DNA of 42,131 bases, taken from the NCBI RefSeq assembly GCF_030326305.1, contig NZ_JACAKB010000026.1, positions 1 to 42,131 on the forward strand. The letters are read 5' to 3'. Source of the DNA: Myroides odoratimimus (GTDB lineage Bacteria; Bacteroidota; Bacteroidia; Flavobacteriales; Flavobacteriaceae). The notes under the pieces were generated by a model that made no database searches, had not been told where the DNA came from, and saw only the letters and a list, made by a program, of their open reading frames with translations. This document shows, piece after piece, positions 8,855 through 17,008 of this stretch. How positions within the stretch are numbered: position 1 is the first letter of the stretch; each line of letters opens with the position of its first letter. The translations under genes were made by a program, and so were the position numbers.

Positions 8855-11290
8855 TTATCTCAATTGAGCTTGTAAAACATTTTCTAATTGGTATTTTACT
8901 TTACCCATGATTTTATCTACTTGACTATCAGTAAGTGTTTTTGTAACATCTTCCATGATAATAGAGATAGCGTATGATTTCTTACCATCTTCGATTTTTT
9001 CTCCTTGGTAAACATCAAATAGAGTTACGTCTTTGATGACTGCTTTATCTACTTGTTTTACTAGGTTATAGATCTCTTCGAAAGTTACTGCTTCGTTGAT
9101 TAATAAAGCATAATCACGTTTAACTGAAGGGAATTTATTGATTTCAGCAATTTTGATTTTAGCAGAAACAACTTTTAATACATTATCCCAGTTAAATTCA
9201 GCGTAACAAACTTCTTGTTTGATATCAAAGTGTTTTGTTACTGATTTTTTCAGAATACCGAACTCTACGATTAATTCTTTTCCTATATAGTAAGCAATAC
9301 CTTCTGAGAATAAATCTGATTCTACAGGTTGAGTACTTATCTTATTTAAGCCTAAACGAGTGATAATACCGTTGATGTATCCCTTGAAGTCAAAGAAGCT
9401 AATTGGTTTTTGCTCAGAGTTCCAGCTTGCTTTAGTGATATTACCTGTAGCAAATACTGAAAAACGTTTGTATTCTTCGAAGTTGTTAAGCATCTTGTGG
9501 TATGTTTTACCAAACTCGAAGAATTTTAAATCACCACGTTTTCTATTTACGTTGTAAGAGATAGACTCTAATCCTCCGAATAATAATGACTGTCTCATTA
9601 CTGATAAGTCATGACTTAGTGGGTTAAGGATATCTACTTGGTAATTAGATTTAATATTTTCGCTTAACTCTGTGTAATCAGGAGTTGTTAATGAGTTATT
9701 CATAATCTCATTAAACCCTTGTGCTACCAATTGCTGAGCCACAATATTTGTTACTCTATGATCTTCTGTTCTAGAACTATTAGCGATAGTTGCATTTAAT
9801 TTAGAAGAGAAAGTAATGTTGTTAAATCCATATACTCTCAAGATTTCTTCTATAACGTCAATCTCTCTAGTTACATCAGCACGATAAGCAGGAACAGTAA
9901 TACCTATACCTACATCAGACATACTGTGAACTTTAATATCTAATGATACTAAGATTTTCTTGATTGTTTCTTTAGAAATTTCTTCTCCTAATAATCTATT
10001 GATATTATTGAAGTTTAAGAATACAGAATGTTCTTCTACTTTCTTAGGGTATAAGTCGATAATATCAGAAGTGATTTCTCCACCAGCTACTTGTTGGATT
10101 AATAAAGCGGCATGTTTAAGAGCATATTCAGTAATAGCAGGGTCAACACCTCTCTCAAAACGGAAAGATGAATCTGTATTAAGACCATGTCTTTTTGCTG
10201 CTTTTCTTACCGTAACCGGATTAAAATAAGCACTTTCTAAGAAAATATTTGATGTGCTTTCAGAAACAGCAGATTTGCTACCTCCGAATACACCTGCCAT
10301 ACACATTGGTCCATTCTCATCACAGATCATTAAGTCATCTTCGTGAAGAGTTCTTTCTACTCCGTCTAGAGTTACGAACTTAGTACCTGCGGCAACAGTT
10401 TTTACGATTACTTTACCACCTTTTATTTTAGCAGCATCAAAAGCATGTAATGGTTGTCCTAAATCGTGTAAAACGTAATTGGTAACGTCTACGATATTGT
10501 TTTTAGGAGTAATACCGATTGCTTTCAATCTATTTTGTAACCAGTCTGGAGAAGGTTTTACTTCTATGCCAGAGATTGTTACACCACAGTAACGAGGTGC
10601 TTTTTTATAGTCTTCAACACTAACATCAATCTTAAGTGTTCTTCTTTCAACTTTAAATTTGCTAACAGAAGGAGTGATTAATTCTTTGTGTTGAGTTTCT
10701 TCTTTAGAATTTTGTAGTAGACCAGCTCTTAAGTCACGTGCTACTCCCCAGTGGCTCATAGCATCAGAGCGGTTAGGAGTAAGACCGATTTCAAAAACTT
10801 CGTCTGTAGCGATATTAAATAAAGTAGCAGCTGGTGTTCCTGGCTCCCATTTATCTTCTAAAACTAAAATACCGCTTCCATCTGTACCTAAACCAAGTTC
10901 TACTTCAGAACAAATCATACCAAAGCTTTCTTCTCCACGAATCTTGCCTTTTTTGATTTGGAATGCATTTCCTTCTGCATCGAACAATTCTGTACCAATA
11001 GTAGCAACCGGTACTTTTTGCCCTGCAGCAACGTTCGGCGCACCACATACGATTTGTACTGGCTCACCTGTTCCTAAATCAACTTTTGTTACGTTTAATT
11101 TGTCTGCATTTGGATGTTTTGTACAAGATAATACGTGTCCAACAACAACTCCTCTTAGACCACCTTTAAGACTCTCATATGTAGTGATTCCTTCTACCTC
11201 AAGACCTAAGTCTGTTAAGATTTCTGAAGTTTCTTCTGGTGTTATGTCTAATTTAATGAATTGTTTTAACCAATTGTATGAAATATGCAT
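8855..11290 (-). CDS. pheT: Phenylalanine--tRNA ligase beta subunit
   Basis: This is the beta chain of the alpha2-beta2 cytoplasmic PheRS, which charges tRNA-Phe. At 811 aa it has the normal bacterial length. It begins MHISYNWLKQFIKLDITPEE, followed by the EMAP/tRNA-binding OB fold (about 40-150), the B3/B4 editing domain, B5 (about 410-480), the catalytic-like core, and a C-terminal FDX-ACB anticodon-binding domain (about 715-810; FPSVKRDYALLI). It is monocistronic here; pheS is not in the window. The leader has TATATTTG (minus strand, 11316-11323), a good -7 box. Identification is secure. Confidence 0.97.
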   Translation of the reverse strand: MHISYNWLKQFIKLDITPEETSEILTDLGLEVEGITTYESLKGGLRGVVVGHVLSCTKHPNADKLNVTKVDLGTGEPVQIVCGAPNVAAGQKVPVATIGTELFDAEGNAFQIKKGKIRGEESFGMICSEVELGLGTDGSGILVLEDKWEPGTPAATLFNIATDEVFEIGLTPNRSDAMSHWGVARDLRAGLLQNSKEETQHKELITPSVSKFKVERRTLKIDVSVEDYKKAPRYCGVTISGIEVKPSPDWLQNRLKAIGITPKNNIVDVTNYVLHDLGQPLHAFDAAKIKGGKVIVKTVAAGTKFVTLDGVERTLHEDDLMICDENGPMCMAGVFGGSKSAVSESTSNIFLESAYFNPVTVRKAAKRHGLNTDSSFRFERGVDPAITEYALKHAALLIQQVAGGEITSDIIDLYPKKVEEHSVFLNFNNINRLLGEEISKETIKKILVSLDIKVHSMSDVGIGITVPAYRADVTREIDVIEEILRVYGFNNITFSSKLNATIANSSRTEDHRVTNIVAQQLVAQGFNEIMNNSLTTPDYTELSENIKSNYQVDILNPLSHDLSVMRQSLLFGGLESISYNVNRKRGDLKFFEFGKTYHKMLNNFEEYKRFSVFATGNITKASWNSEQKPISFFDFKGYINGIITRLGLNKISTQPVESDLFSEGIAYYIGKELIVEFGILKKSVTKHFDIKQEVCYAEFNWDNVLKVVSAKIKIAEINKFPSVKRDYALLINEAVTFEEIYNLVKQVDKAVIKDVTLFDVYQGEKIEDGKKSYAISIIMEDVTKTLTDSQVDKIMGKVKYQLENVLQAQLR

Positions 11291-11315
11291 TCGAGAATAT
11301 TTTTTTATAAGTACG

Positions 11316-11334
11316 CAAATATACGCATTGCCAA
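11316..11334 (-). promoter_or_regulatory. Candidate pheT promoter (-7 box)
   Basis: The minus strand reads TTTG-N8-TATATTTGCG, about 26 nt before the pheT ATG. TATATTTG fits TAnnTTTG. A TTG at the normal -33 distance is not seen. The same arrangement occurs upstream of the DEAD-box helicase gene. Confidence 0.4.
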
Positions 11335-11349
11335 AGTTTAAGTAAAATT

Positions 11350-11373
11350 ATTTGTGATGAAAAAATCACAAAT
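11350..11373 (-). terminator. Hairpin between the DCC gene and pheT
   Basis: ATTTGTGAT, a 6-nt A-rich loop (GAAAAA), and ATCACAAAT form a 9-bp perfect hairpin, 18 nt upstream of the DCC-gene stop on the plus coordinate. It probably ends the mutS2-DCC transcript or insulates pheT; the T-tract is weak. Confidence 0.45.
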
Positions 11374-11391
11374 TAGCGTTAAGTGAAGAAA

Positions 11392-11805
11392 TTATAGAAA
11401 TTTCTGTTTAATATCCTCACTTGGTATCATACAGCTTTCTTTTTTTCCATACCATTTGTATCTGTTTTTAGCGATATATTCGTATAGAGCATCTGTGATA
11501 CCTGTTGGTAAGAATGAGAATATGCCGATCAGGGAGTACTTTCCTCCTAGAGCAGAAGCAATCTCAAAGGCAGCTTTTGATTTGATAAAATAGGCTACAC
11601 CTGGTTCATATAGAACGATGCTGTCTATCTTAGTACGATCAATACCGATATAGTTTAGAATCTCTTTCCCTTTTTCTGAATCTAAGGCTACGAATCTAAA
11701 CTGATCTTGTTGATCTGCTTTAATAACCTTATTGACGGTGCTGTCGCATAAATTGCAAACACCGTCAAATAAGATAATTTTTTTATTGCGAGGTATATCT
11801 AACAT
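11392..11805 (-). CDS. DCC-family thiol-disulfide oxidoreductase-like protein (DUF393)
   Basis: This 137-aa protein has the family hallmark DGVCNLC near its N-terminus (residues 15-21), a thioredoxin-like CxxC context preceded by the invariant Asp (the DCC motif). The rest of the fold matches DUF393 proteins, including the C-terminal segment with RYKWYGKKESCMIP. Substrates are unknown; a redox role is inferred from the motif only. Its ATG overlaps the mutS2 stop by one base (TAATG), which suggests translational coupling. The pairing with mutS2 probably reflects co-transcription more than a shared pathway. Confidence 0.85.
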   Translation of the reverse strand: MLDIPRNKKIILFDGVCNLCDSTVNKVIKADQQDQFRFVALDSEKGKEILNYIGIDRTKIDSIVLYEPGVAYFIKSKAAFEIASALGGKYSLIGIFSFLPTGITDALYEYIAKNRYKWYGKKESCMIPSEDIKQKFL

Positions 11806-13979
11806 TATTTTTTGCGTTCTACCATTTCTAGTTGATCAAGGCTTACTTTAGATGTAAAGATACCATAATTAACTGTTGCTTTATTTTTTTCGATTACATC
11901 GATTGTTCCCACTGAACGACCATCTATCATACGAACGCGATCTCCCACTTTAAGAGGGAAGTTGGTTTTCTTCTGTGCATCTTGTAGTTGCTTTTTCGCC
12001 TTTTCTTCTTTCTTCTCTTTGCGAATCACTTCTACTTTTTGCTCCACTTCCTTAATTAGCTCTTTTTGTTGAGCTTCTTTTTCTTTCTTCTCTTTTATGG
12101 TAACCTTCTTGCGTTTAGAATTTTCAATTTCAACTACTTTTAGAACTTCTCCAAAAAGAGTTTTCTTACTTTTATTATTAAAGTATTTTTCAGACAAATC
12201 ATCTAAGCGTTGACCTAGAGCTACTAAACGTTGATTAGAATCAAATAATTCCTGATAACGCTCTAGTTTCTCTTGAATTTTAGCATTGATGGTCTCCATT
12301 TTCTTACTCTCATCCCTTGCCTTAGTCTCTTCCTCTTTTAAGTTCTGAGAAGTACGTTCTAGTTTATGTCTTTCTTTCTGTAGATTAGCGATAGTCTTGT
12401 CAAATCTAACTTTATCTCCTTCTACTTTTTTCTTGGCTCTATTAATTAGGCTAAACGGAATACCATTTTTCTGTGCAACTTCGAAGGTAAACGAACTACC
12501 TGCTTGTCCAACGTTTAGTTTATACATTGGTTCTAATGATTTCTCATCAAATAGCATATTGGCATTCGTAGCATTCGGTAACTCATCTGCTAGTATTTTT
12601 AGATTCGTATAGTGAGTGGTAATAATACCATATGCCTCTCTATCATAGAACTCCTCTAAGAATACTTCTGCTAATGCACCTCCTAGTTCTGGATCAGATC
12701 CTGTACCAAACTCATCAATTAAGAATAGCGTATTATCGTTACATTTCTTTAAGAAATAGTTCATATTCTTAAGTCTATAACTGTAAGTACTTAGGTGATT
12801 CTCTATAGACTGATTATCTCCAATATCTGTTAGTATTCTATCGAATAAGAATGTTTTACTTCTTTCGTGTACCGGAATAAGTAATCCAGACTGTAACATC
12901 AGTTGTAATAATCCTACTGTTTTTAGTGTGATACTCTTACCACCAGCATTTGGTCCAGAGATAACGATTATTCTACTGTTTTGCTCTAGATTAATTGTTT
13001 GTGGATAGGTAGGTTTATTCTTCGCTCTATTGTTTAACAGTAAAATAGGGTGATAAGCCTCTCTAAAGTACATTTCTCTTTCTTTGCTAATCTCAGGAAG
13101 TAAACCGTTGATTTTATTAGCATACTTCGCTTTTCCAGCAGTAACGTCGATATAGGTTAAGAAGCTTTGATACTCTAAAAGTAGATCTCTAAAAGGGCGA
13201 ATAGCATCTGTTAGGTTTTTTAGAATACGTACGATTTCTTCGCGTTCTTCATACTCTAGGTTGTTTAACTCTCTAGAGAATCTCAAAGTAGCTTCAGGTT
13301 CGATATAGACAATACTTCCCGTTTTAGACGTTCCTAATACACTTCCTTTTACTTTACGTCTATGCATAGCAATTACTGCTAGTACACGTCTGTTTTCTAC
13401 CACCGTTTCTCTGATATCGTCTAGATACCCAGAACTGTTGTATTGTGTAAGTGCTGCGCCAAAACTTTGGTTTATTTTACCACGAACTATATTGATGTTT
13501 TTGCGGATATTCAATAAATCTAACGAAGCATTGTCTTTGATTTCACCATATTTATCCAGGACATTATCTATTTCTTTAAGAATAGATTTTTCTAAAGGCG
13601 TTTGTTCTGCCTCATGGTATAAATTAGGATAGTACTCTTCGAATTTTTTTAAATAAGAGATTAGGGTAATTGTGGTGTCTGTTAGGGTTTGTATCTTTTT
13701 AAAGCTACTTACTTCTAAGAAACTATTTTCTATTCCTAAAAACTTTAATTCGTAGTCTATACTGTCAAAGTAGTGATTCGGGATAATGTTATTATTGGTA
13801 AATGAAGAAACGTATTCTGAAGTCTGCTTTAATGCTCTCATCGTTCCTGCTTCTGTTTTAAGCGGGCATATCTCCATAGCAGCTTCTTTACCAGCCTCTG
13901 TAGTACAAAGGGCTGATACTGTTTCTAATACCGTGTTGAATTCTAAATCTTGTAATGTTTTTTTGTTTATTGATGTCAT
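11805..13979 (-). CDS. mutS2: Endonuclease MutS2-family ATPase lacking the Smr domain
   Basis: MutS2 proteins are MutS-like dimeric ATPases implicated in suppressing recombination and in rescuing collided ribosomes. At 724 aa this one has the core and lever domains (1-300), Walker A SGPNAGGKS (341-349), Walker B LFLIDEFGTGSDP (418-430), and a long charged coiled coil (about 515-665, rich in Lys/Glu). It ends in a small beta-rich KOW-like segment (VGDRVRMIDGRSVGTI). The C-terminal Smr nuclease domain of B. subtilis MutS2 is not visible; the protein stops where it would begin. Smr-less forms exist in Bacteroidota, so this is probably natural and not a truncation. The stop overlaps the start of the DCC gene. 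Confidence 0.92.
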   Translation of the reverse strand: MTSINKKTLQDLEFNTVLETVSALCTTEAGKEAAMEICPLKTEAGTMRALKQTSEYVSSFTNNNIIPNHYFDSIDYELKFLGIENSFLEVSSFKKIQTLTDTTITLISYLKKFEEYYPNLYHEAEQTPLEKSILKEIDNVLDKYGEIKDNASLDLLNIRKNINIVRGKINQSFGAALTQYNSSGYLDDIRETVVENRRVLAVIAMHRRKVKGSVLGTSKTGSIVYIEPEATLRFSRELNNLEYEEREEIVRILKNLTDAIRPFRDLLLEYQSFLTYIDVTAGKAKYANKINGLLPEISKEREMYFREAYHPILLLNNRAKNKPTYPQTINLEQNSRIIVISGPNAGGKSITLKTVGLLQLMLQSGLLIPVHERSKTFLFDRILTDIGDNQSIENHLSTYSYRLKNMNYFLKKCNDNTLFLIDEFGTGSDPELGGALAEVFLEEFYDREAYGIITTHYTNLKILADELPNATNANMLFDEKSLEPMYKLNVGQAGSSFTFEVAQKNGIPFSLINRAKKKVEGDKVRFDKTIANLQKERHKLERTSQNLKEEETKARDESKKMETINAKIQEKLERYQELFDSNQRLVALGQRLDDLSEKYFNNKSKKTLFGEVLKVVEIENSKRKKVTIKEKKEKEAQQKELIKEVEQKVEVIRKEKKEEKAKKQLQDAQKKTNFPLKVGDRVRMIDGRSVGTIDVIEKNKATVNYGIFTSKVSLDQLEMVERKK

Positions 13980-14433
13980 TTTATTAAAATGAGAATATGT
14001 ACAAAAATAACATTATTTGAGTGAATTAAAGATTTTTAATTCATTACAGACACAATTTTATACGAATGGTGTAGTAATAGGTGCTAAAATAAATTATAAT
14101 TCTGTAGGCTATTATAGAGCAGTTAGAATTGTAATTTGATATAAACTGCTTTGCAATGAGTCCGTACTGTGTCCGTTATTAGTCCGTAGTGAGTCCGTAG
14201 TGAGTCCGTTATTTGAGGCGAATTAACGGAGTTGCTATGAAAGCACTATTCATTTATGAAGTATTCATTAGAAGTAAGGTGGTAGATAAAGGGCTTGAAG
14301 AGTATAGGTGTTTACTATTTTAGGGAATAGAATAATATTGCCGTTTTTAGTAGATTAAAACAGGGTATATTCTTGTTTTGATTTATAGAAGGATATTTTA
14401 CATTTGATAAGTCATTAATACACGTAGAAGAAA
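13980..14433. other. Divergent intergenic region with an 11-bp repeat cluster
   Basis: These 454 bases separate mutS2 from the Crp/Fnr-like gene. They contain repeat cluster B (14161-14230). I see no RNA gene and no convincing coding sequence. A TATTTTTG on the minus strand at 14002-14009 may be the mutS2 -7 box. Confidence 0.65.
14161..14230. repeat. 11-bp period repeat cluster B with inverted copy
   Basis: TCCGT starts at 14161, 14172, 14183, 14194 and 14205, an exact 11-bp period. As 5+6 units these read GTCCG+TACTGT, +TTATTA, +TAGTGA, +TAGTGA and +TTATTT. A degenerate sixth unit (TTTGCAATGAG) may precede them at 14150. TAACGGA at 14224-14230 is an inverted copy of TCCGTTA. Confidence 0.85.
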
Positions 14434-14991
14434 ATGCAAAGTAACCATTTTGTCGATAGATTATTAGAGGATTTACAGGATAGTATAATTTATAGAACGC
14501 TAACAAAAGGGGAAGAAATTCTTCAATTGGGGGAAATTTGTGATTATGTAGGAATTGTTCGTAAAGGATGCTTGAGGATGTATTATATAGATGCAGAAGG
14601 GGATGATGTATCTTTTGCATTTTATCTGTCTAATCATATATTTACTAACTATGAAGGTGTGCTGACTAATGCACCATCCCAATTAACCATTGTGGCTACA
14701 GAGGAGACAGAAGTAGAGCTAATCCGTAAGTCAGATCTCTTTGCGTATTATGAAACATCTATAGAGGCACAATTACTAGGTAGAAGAATGGCAGAGTTGA
14801 TTTTCTTAGAAGCAAAGAAAAGAATAGACTTTCTCTTGTTCTTAAACCCAGAACAACGCTATTTACAGTTGATAGAGAGTACTCCTGAGGTGTTTAAATG
14901 TATTCCACAAAAGTATATTGCAAGCTATATAGGGGTGAAACCTCAGTCTCTGTCTCGAATACGAAAAAGATTAAACGAAAAAGGATATTAA
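14434..14991 (+). CDS. Crp/Fnr-family transcriptional regulator
   Basis: This 185-aa regulator has an N-terminal cyclic-nucleotide-binding-like beta barrel (about 15-115; GIVRKGCLRMYYIDAEGDD) and a C-terminal helix-turn-helix (about 155-182; YIASYIGVKPQSLSRIRKRL). This is the compact form common in Bacteroidota, in which the effector is usually unknown. No Fe-S cysteine cluster like that of Fnr is seen. It precedes the DUF3995 membrane gene by 59 nt on the same strand, an arrangement consistent with local control of that gene. The start is the ATG after an A-rich stretch. Confidence 0.85.
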   Translation: MQSNHFVDRLLEDLQDSIIYRTLTKGEEILQLGEICDYVGIVRKGCLRMYYIDAEGDDVSFAFYLSNHIFTNYEGVLTNAPSQLTIVATEETEVELIRKSDLFAYYETSIEAQLLGRRMAELIFLEAKKRIDFLLFLNPEQRYLQLIESTPEVFKCIPQKYIASYIGVKPQSLSRIRKRLNEKGY

Positions 14992-15050
14992 CTTAAGTGA
15001 ATGTTTTAGAGAAAAGGAAGGATGAACTTTGTGGTCATAATATTTAATAG

Positions 15051-15455
15051 ATGACAATGAGTTTAGAAGTAATGATTAAGATAGTGAATACCCTTATTTT
15101 CTCATTTCTATCAGCCGTACATATTTATTGGGCACTTGGTGGTACATGGGGTGTAGTAGGGGTACTTCCTACAAAAAATGGAGAGAGAAAATTAAATCCT
15201 TCACCTTTAGGTACTTTAGTAGTGGCGAGTGGCTTAGCTGTGTTTGCAGGAATTAGTCTAGGTGATGTATCAGCTTATAAATGGGTTTATTTGGTTATGG
15301 GAATTCTATTTGGATTGAGAGCGATAGGAGATTTTAATTATGTAGGGGTATTTAAAAAAGTGAAAAATAGTGTATTTGCTAAAAAAGATACGACGATATT
15401 CATTCCTCTTTGTTTTTATTTGTCACTTAGTAATATATTTTTATATATGTCCTAA
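15051..15455 (+). CDS. DUF3995 membrane protein
   Basis: This 134-aa protein has four hydrophobic helices (about residues 8-28, 53-70, 76-93 and 112-131). The first is followed by the family signature HIYWALGGTWG (about 22-32). DUF3995 proteins are small membrane proteins of unknown function, often next to Crp/Fnr or other single-component regulators, as here. A second ATG lies two codons in (15057), and either could be used. Confidence 0.8.
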   Translation: MTMSLEVMIKIVNTLIFSFLSAVHIYWALGGTWGVVGVLPTKNGERKLNPSPLGTLVVASGLAVFAGISLGDVSAYKWVYLVMGILFGLRAIGDFNYVGVFKKVKNSVFAKKDTTIFIPLCFYLSLSNIFLYMS

Positions 15456-15476
15456 AAATCAGTGAATACAAGTGTT

Positions 15477-15494
15477 AACTGATATAAATCAGTT
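15477..15494. promoter_or_regulatory. Palindrome upstream of the CoA-transferase gene
   Basis: AACTGAT-ATAA-ATCAGTT is a 7-bp-arm inverted repeat 90 nt before the CoA-transferase ATG. It is a possible operator; no regulator can be assigned. Confidence 0.35.
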
Positions 15495-15583
15495 GATTTC
15501 TGATTTAAAAATACGTATTTTGGAAATGTTTTCTAAATAGAAGAAACACCTTAGATGTTTAATTATTTTCAAGCATTTTTAAT

Positions 15584-16849
15584 ATGAGATATGTATCAGC
15601 TTCAGAAGCCGCTAAAGTTATAAAATCAGGAGACCGAATTTATGTACATGCCGCTGCTGCAACTCCTAATATATTAACCAAAGCAATTAGTGATAGAGCG
15701 GAAGAACTGCGCAATGTAGAGTTTTGTCATATTCATACAGAAGGGGCAGCTCCTTATGCTGATCCTGCCTTATCAGAGAGCTTTCATGTGAACTCTTTCT
15801 TTATTGGTAAGAACGTTCGGCATACTATTGCCGCTGGTAATGGTTCTTATATTCCTGTTTTTCTTAGCGAAGTACCTAATCTGTTTCGCAAAGGAGCTTT
15901 AAAAGTAGATGTAGTTCTTATACAGGTATCACCACCAGATGAACACGGTTTTTGTTCATTAGGTACATCAGTAGAAGCTACTGTTGCCGCTATGGAGTGT
16001 GCAAAAGTAGTAATCGCTCAAGTAAATAAATATATGCCACGTACTTTCGGAGATAGTGTATTGCACATATCTAAGATAGATATGGCGGTAGAATATCATA
16101 CTGCTATCTATGCACAGAAACAAGCCGTTATTACAGATACAGAAGCGCTAATAGGAGATCATGTGGCTGCTCTGATAGAAGACGAGAGTACATTACAGAT
16201 GGGGATAGGTTCTATTCCTAATGCAGTATTGTCTAGACTTACTAATCACAAGAATTTAGGATTGCACACAGAGATGTTTTCTGATGGTGTAATTGATTTA
16301 ATAGAGAGTGGTGTAATTGACTGTTCTAAGAAAACAATAGCTAAAGGAAGGGCTCTAGCAACTTTCTTAATAGGATCAGAACGTTTATATAAATTTGTGG
16401 ATAACAACCCGTTTATCGTAATGAAGGAGTCTAGTTATGTAAACGATACGGCTATTATTCGTCAGAACCCAAAAGTAGTAGCGATTAACTCCGCATTAGA
16501 AGTAGATGTGACAGGGCAGATTTGTGCTGATTCTCTAGGGGTACATATGTATTCTGGAGTAGGAGGACAGATGGATTTTGTGAGAGGAGCTTCTTTGAGT
16601 AAAGGTGGAAAGGCAATTATAGCCTTATCTTCTACTAGTAATAAAGGGCATAATCGTATCGTACCTTTCTTAAAACAAGGAGCGGGAGTGGTGACTACTC
16701 GTGCCCATGCACAGTATATCGTTACAGAATATGGAGTAGCAGACTTGTATGGCAAGACGTTGAAACAACGTGTAGATGCAATGGTGGAGATTGCTCACCC
16801 TGATTTCAGAGAAGAAATTCTCAAAACTTATCACGACAGTATCAAATAG
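15584..16849 (+). CDS. Acetyl-CoA hydrolase/CoA-transferase family (Cat-type)
   Basis: This 421-aa member of the acetyl-CoA hydrolase/transferase family (4-hydroxybutyrate or butyrate:acetate CoA-transferase like) moves CoA between acyl groups through a glutamyl-CoA intermediate. The catalytic Glu is expected in LHTEMFSDGVIDL (about residues 222-234). A glycine-rich GVGGQMDFVRGA segment (about 327-338) and the DEHGFCSLGTSVEAT segment (about 123-137) are also family features. It ends with YGVADLYGKTLKQR, typical of the C-terminal domain. It stands alone. It could feed butyryl/isobutyryl-CoA metabolism with the IcmF encoded 7 kb away, but that link is only inference. Confidence 0.87.
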   Translation: MRYVSASEAAKVIKSGDRIYVHAAAATPNILTKAISDRAEELRNVEFCHIHTEGAAPYADPALSESFHVNSFFIGKNVRHTIAAGNGSYIPVFLSEVPNLFRKGALKVDVVLIQVSPPDEHGFCSLGTSVEATVAAMECAKVVIAQVNKYMPRTFGDSVLHISKIDMAVEYHTAIYAQKQAVITDTEALIGDHVAALIEDESTLQMGIGSIPNAVLSRLTNHKNLGLHTEMFSDGVIDLIESGVIDCSKKTIAKGRALATFLIGSERLYKFVDNNPFIVMKESSYVNDTAIIRQNPKVVAINSALEVDVTGQICADSLGVHMYSGVGGQMDFVRGASLSKGGKAIIALSSTSNKGHNRIVPFLKQGAGVVTTRAHAQYIVTEYGVADLYGKTLKQRVDAMVEIAHPDFREEILKTYHDSIK

Positions 16850-16869
16850 TTTTTATAATTGATTACAAA

Positions 16870-16897
16870 AGAAAACCAGCGTCATAATTGGTTTTCT
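16870..16897 (+). terminator. Hairpin after the CoA-transferase gene
   Basis: AGAAAACCA / TGGTTTTCT with a 10-nt loop lies 20 nt after the stop. It lacks a long T-tract, so it is a weak intrinsic terminator at best. Confidence 0.4.
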
Positions 16898-16974
16898 GAC
16901 CTAGAGCATTATCGCTATTAAGGGTATTTCCTATAGTTAACAATTATTTGATTTGTGAGAATAAATAGGAATGA

Positions 16975-17003
16975 AAAAGCCATTACAAGTGTAATGGCTT
17001 TTT
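16975..17003. terminator. Terminator downstream of the 482-aa gene
   Basis: AAAAGCCATTAC-AAGT-GTAATGGCTTTTTT is a perfect stem with an A-tract and a T-tract, serving the minus-strand gene that ends at 17009 and possibly the converging transcript. Confidence 0.88.
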
Positions 17004-17008
17004 TATAT

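Noticed and set aside
9960-10229. Plus-strand frames inside pheT and mutS2
   Set aside because: They are antisense shadows of well-identified genes and have no recognisable product.
14161-14215. CRISPR array
   Set aside because: Units are 11 bp without spacers, and no cas gene is present.
14315-14620. 101-codon minus-strand frame upstream of the Crp/Fnr gene
   Set aside because: It is mostly antisense to the regulator gene, with no domain and no promoter or start context.
15477-15494. Fnr-type operator
   Set aside because: The arms (AACTGAT/ATCAGTT) do not match TTGAT-N4-ATCAA, so it is listed only as an unassigned palindrome.
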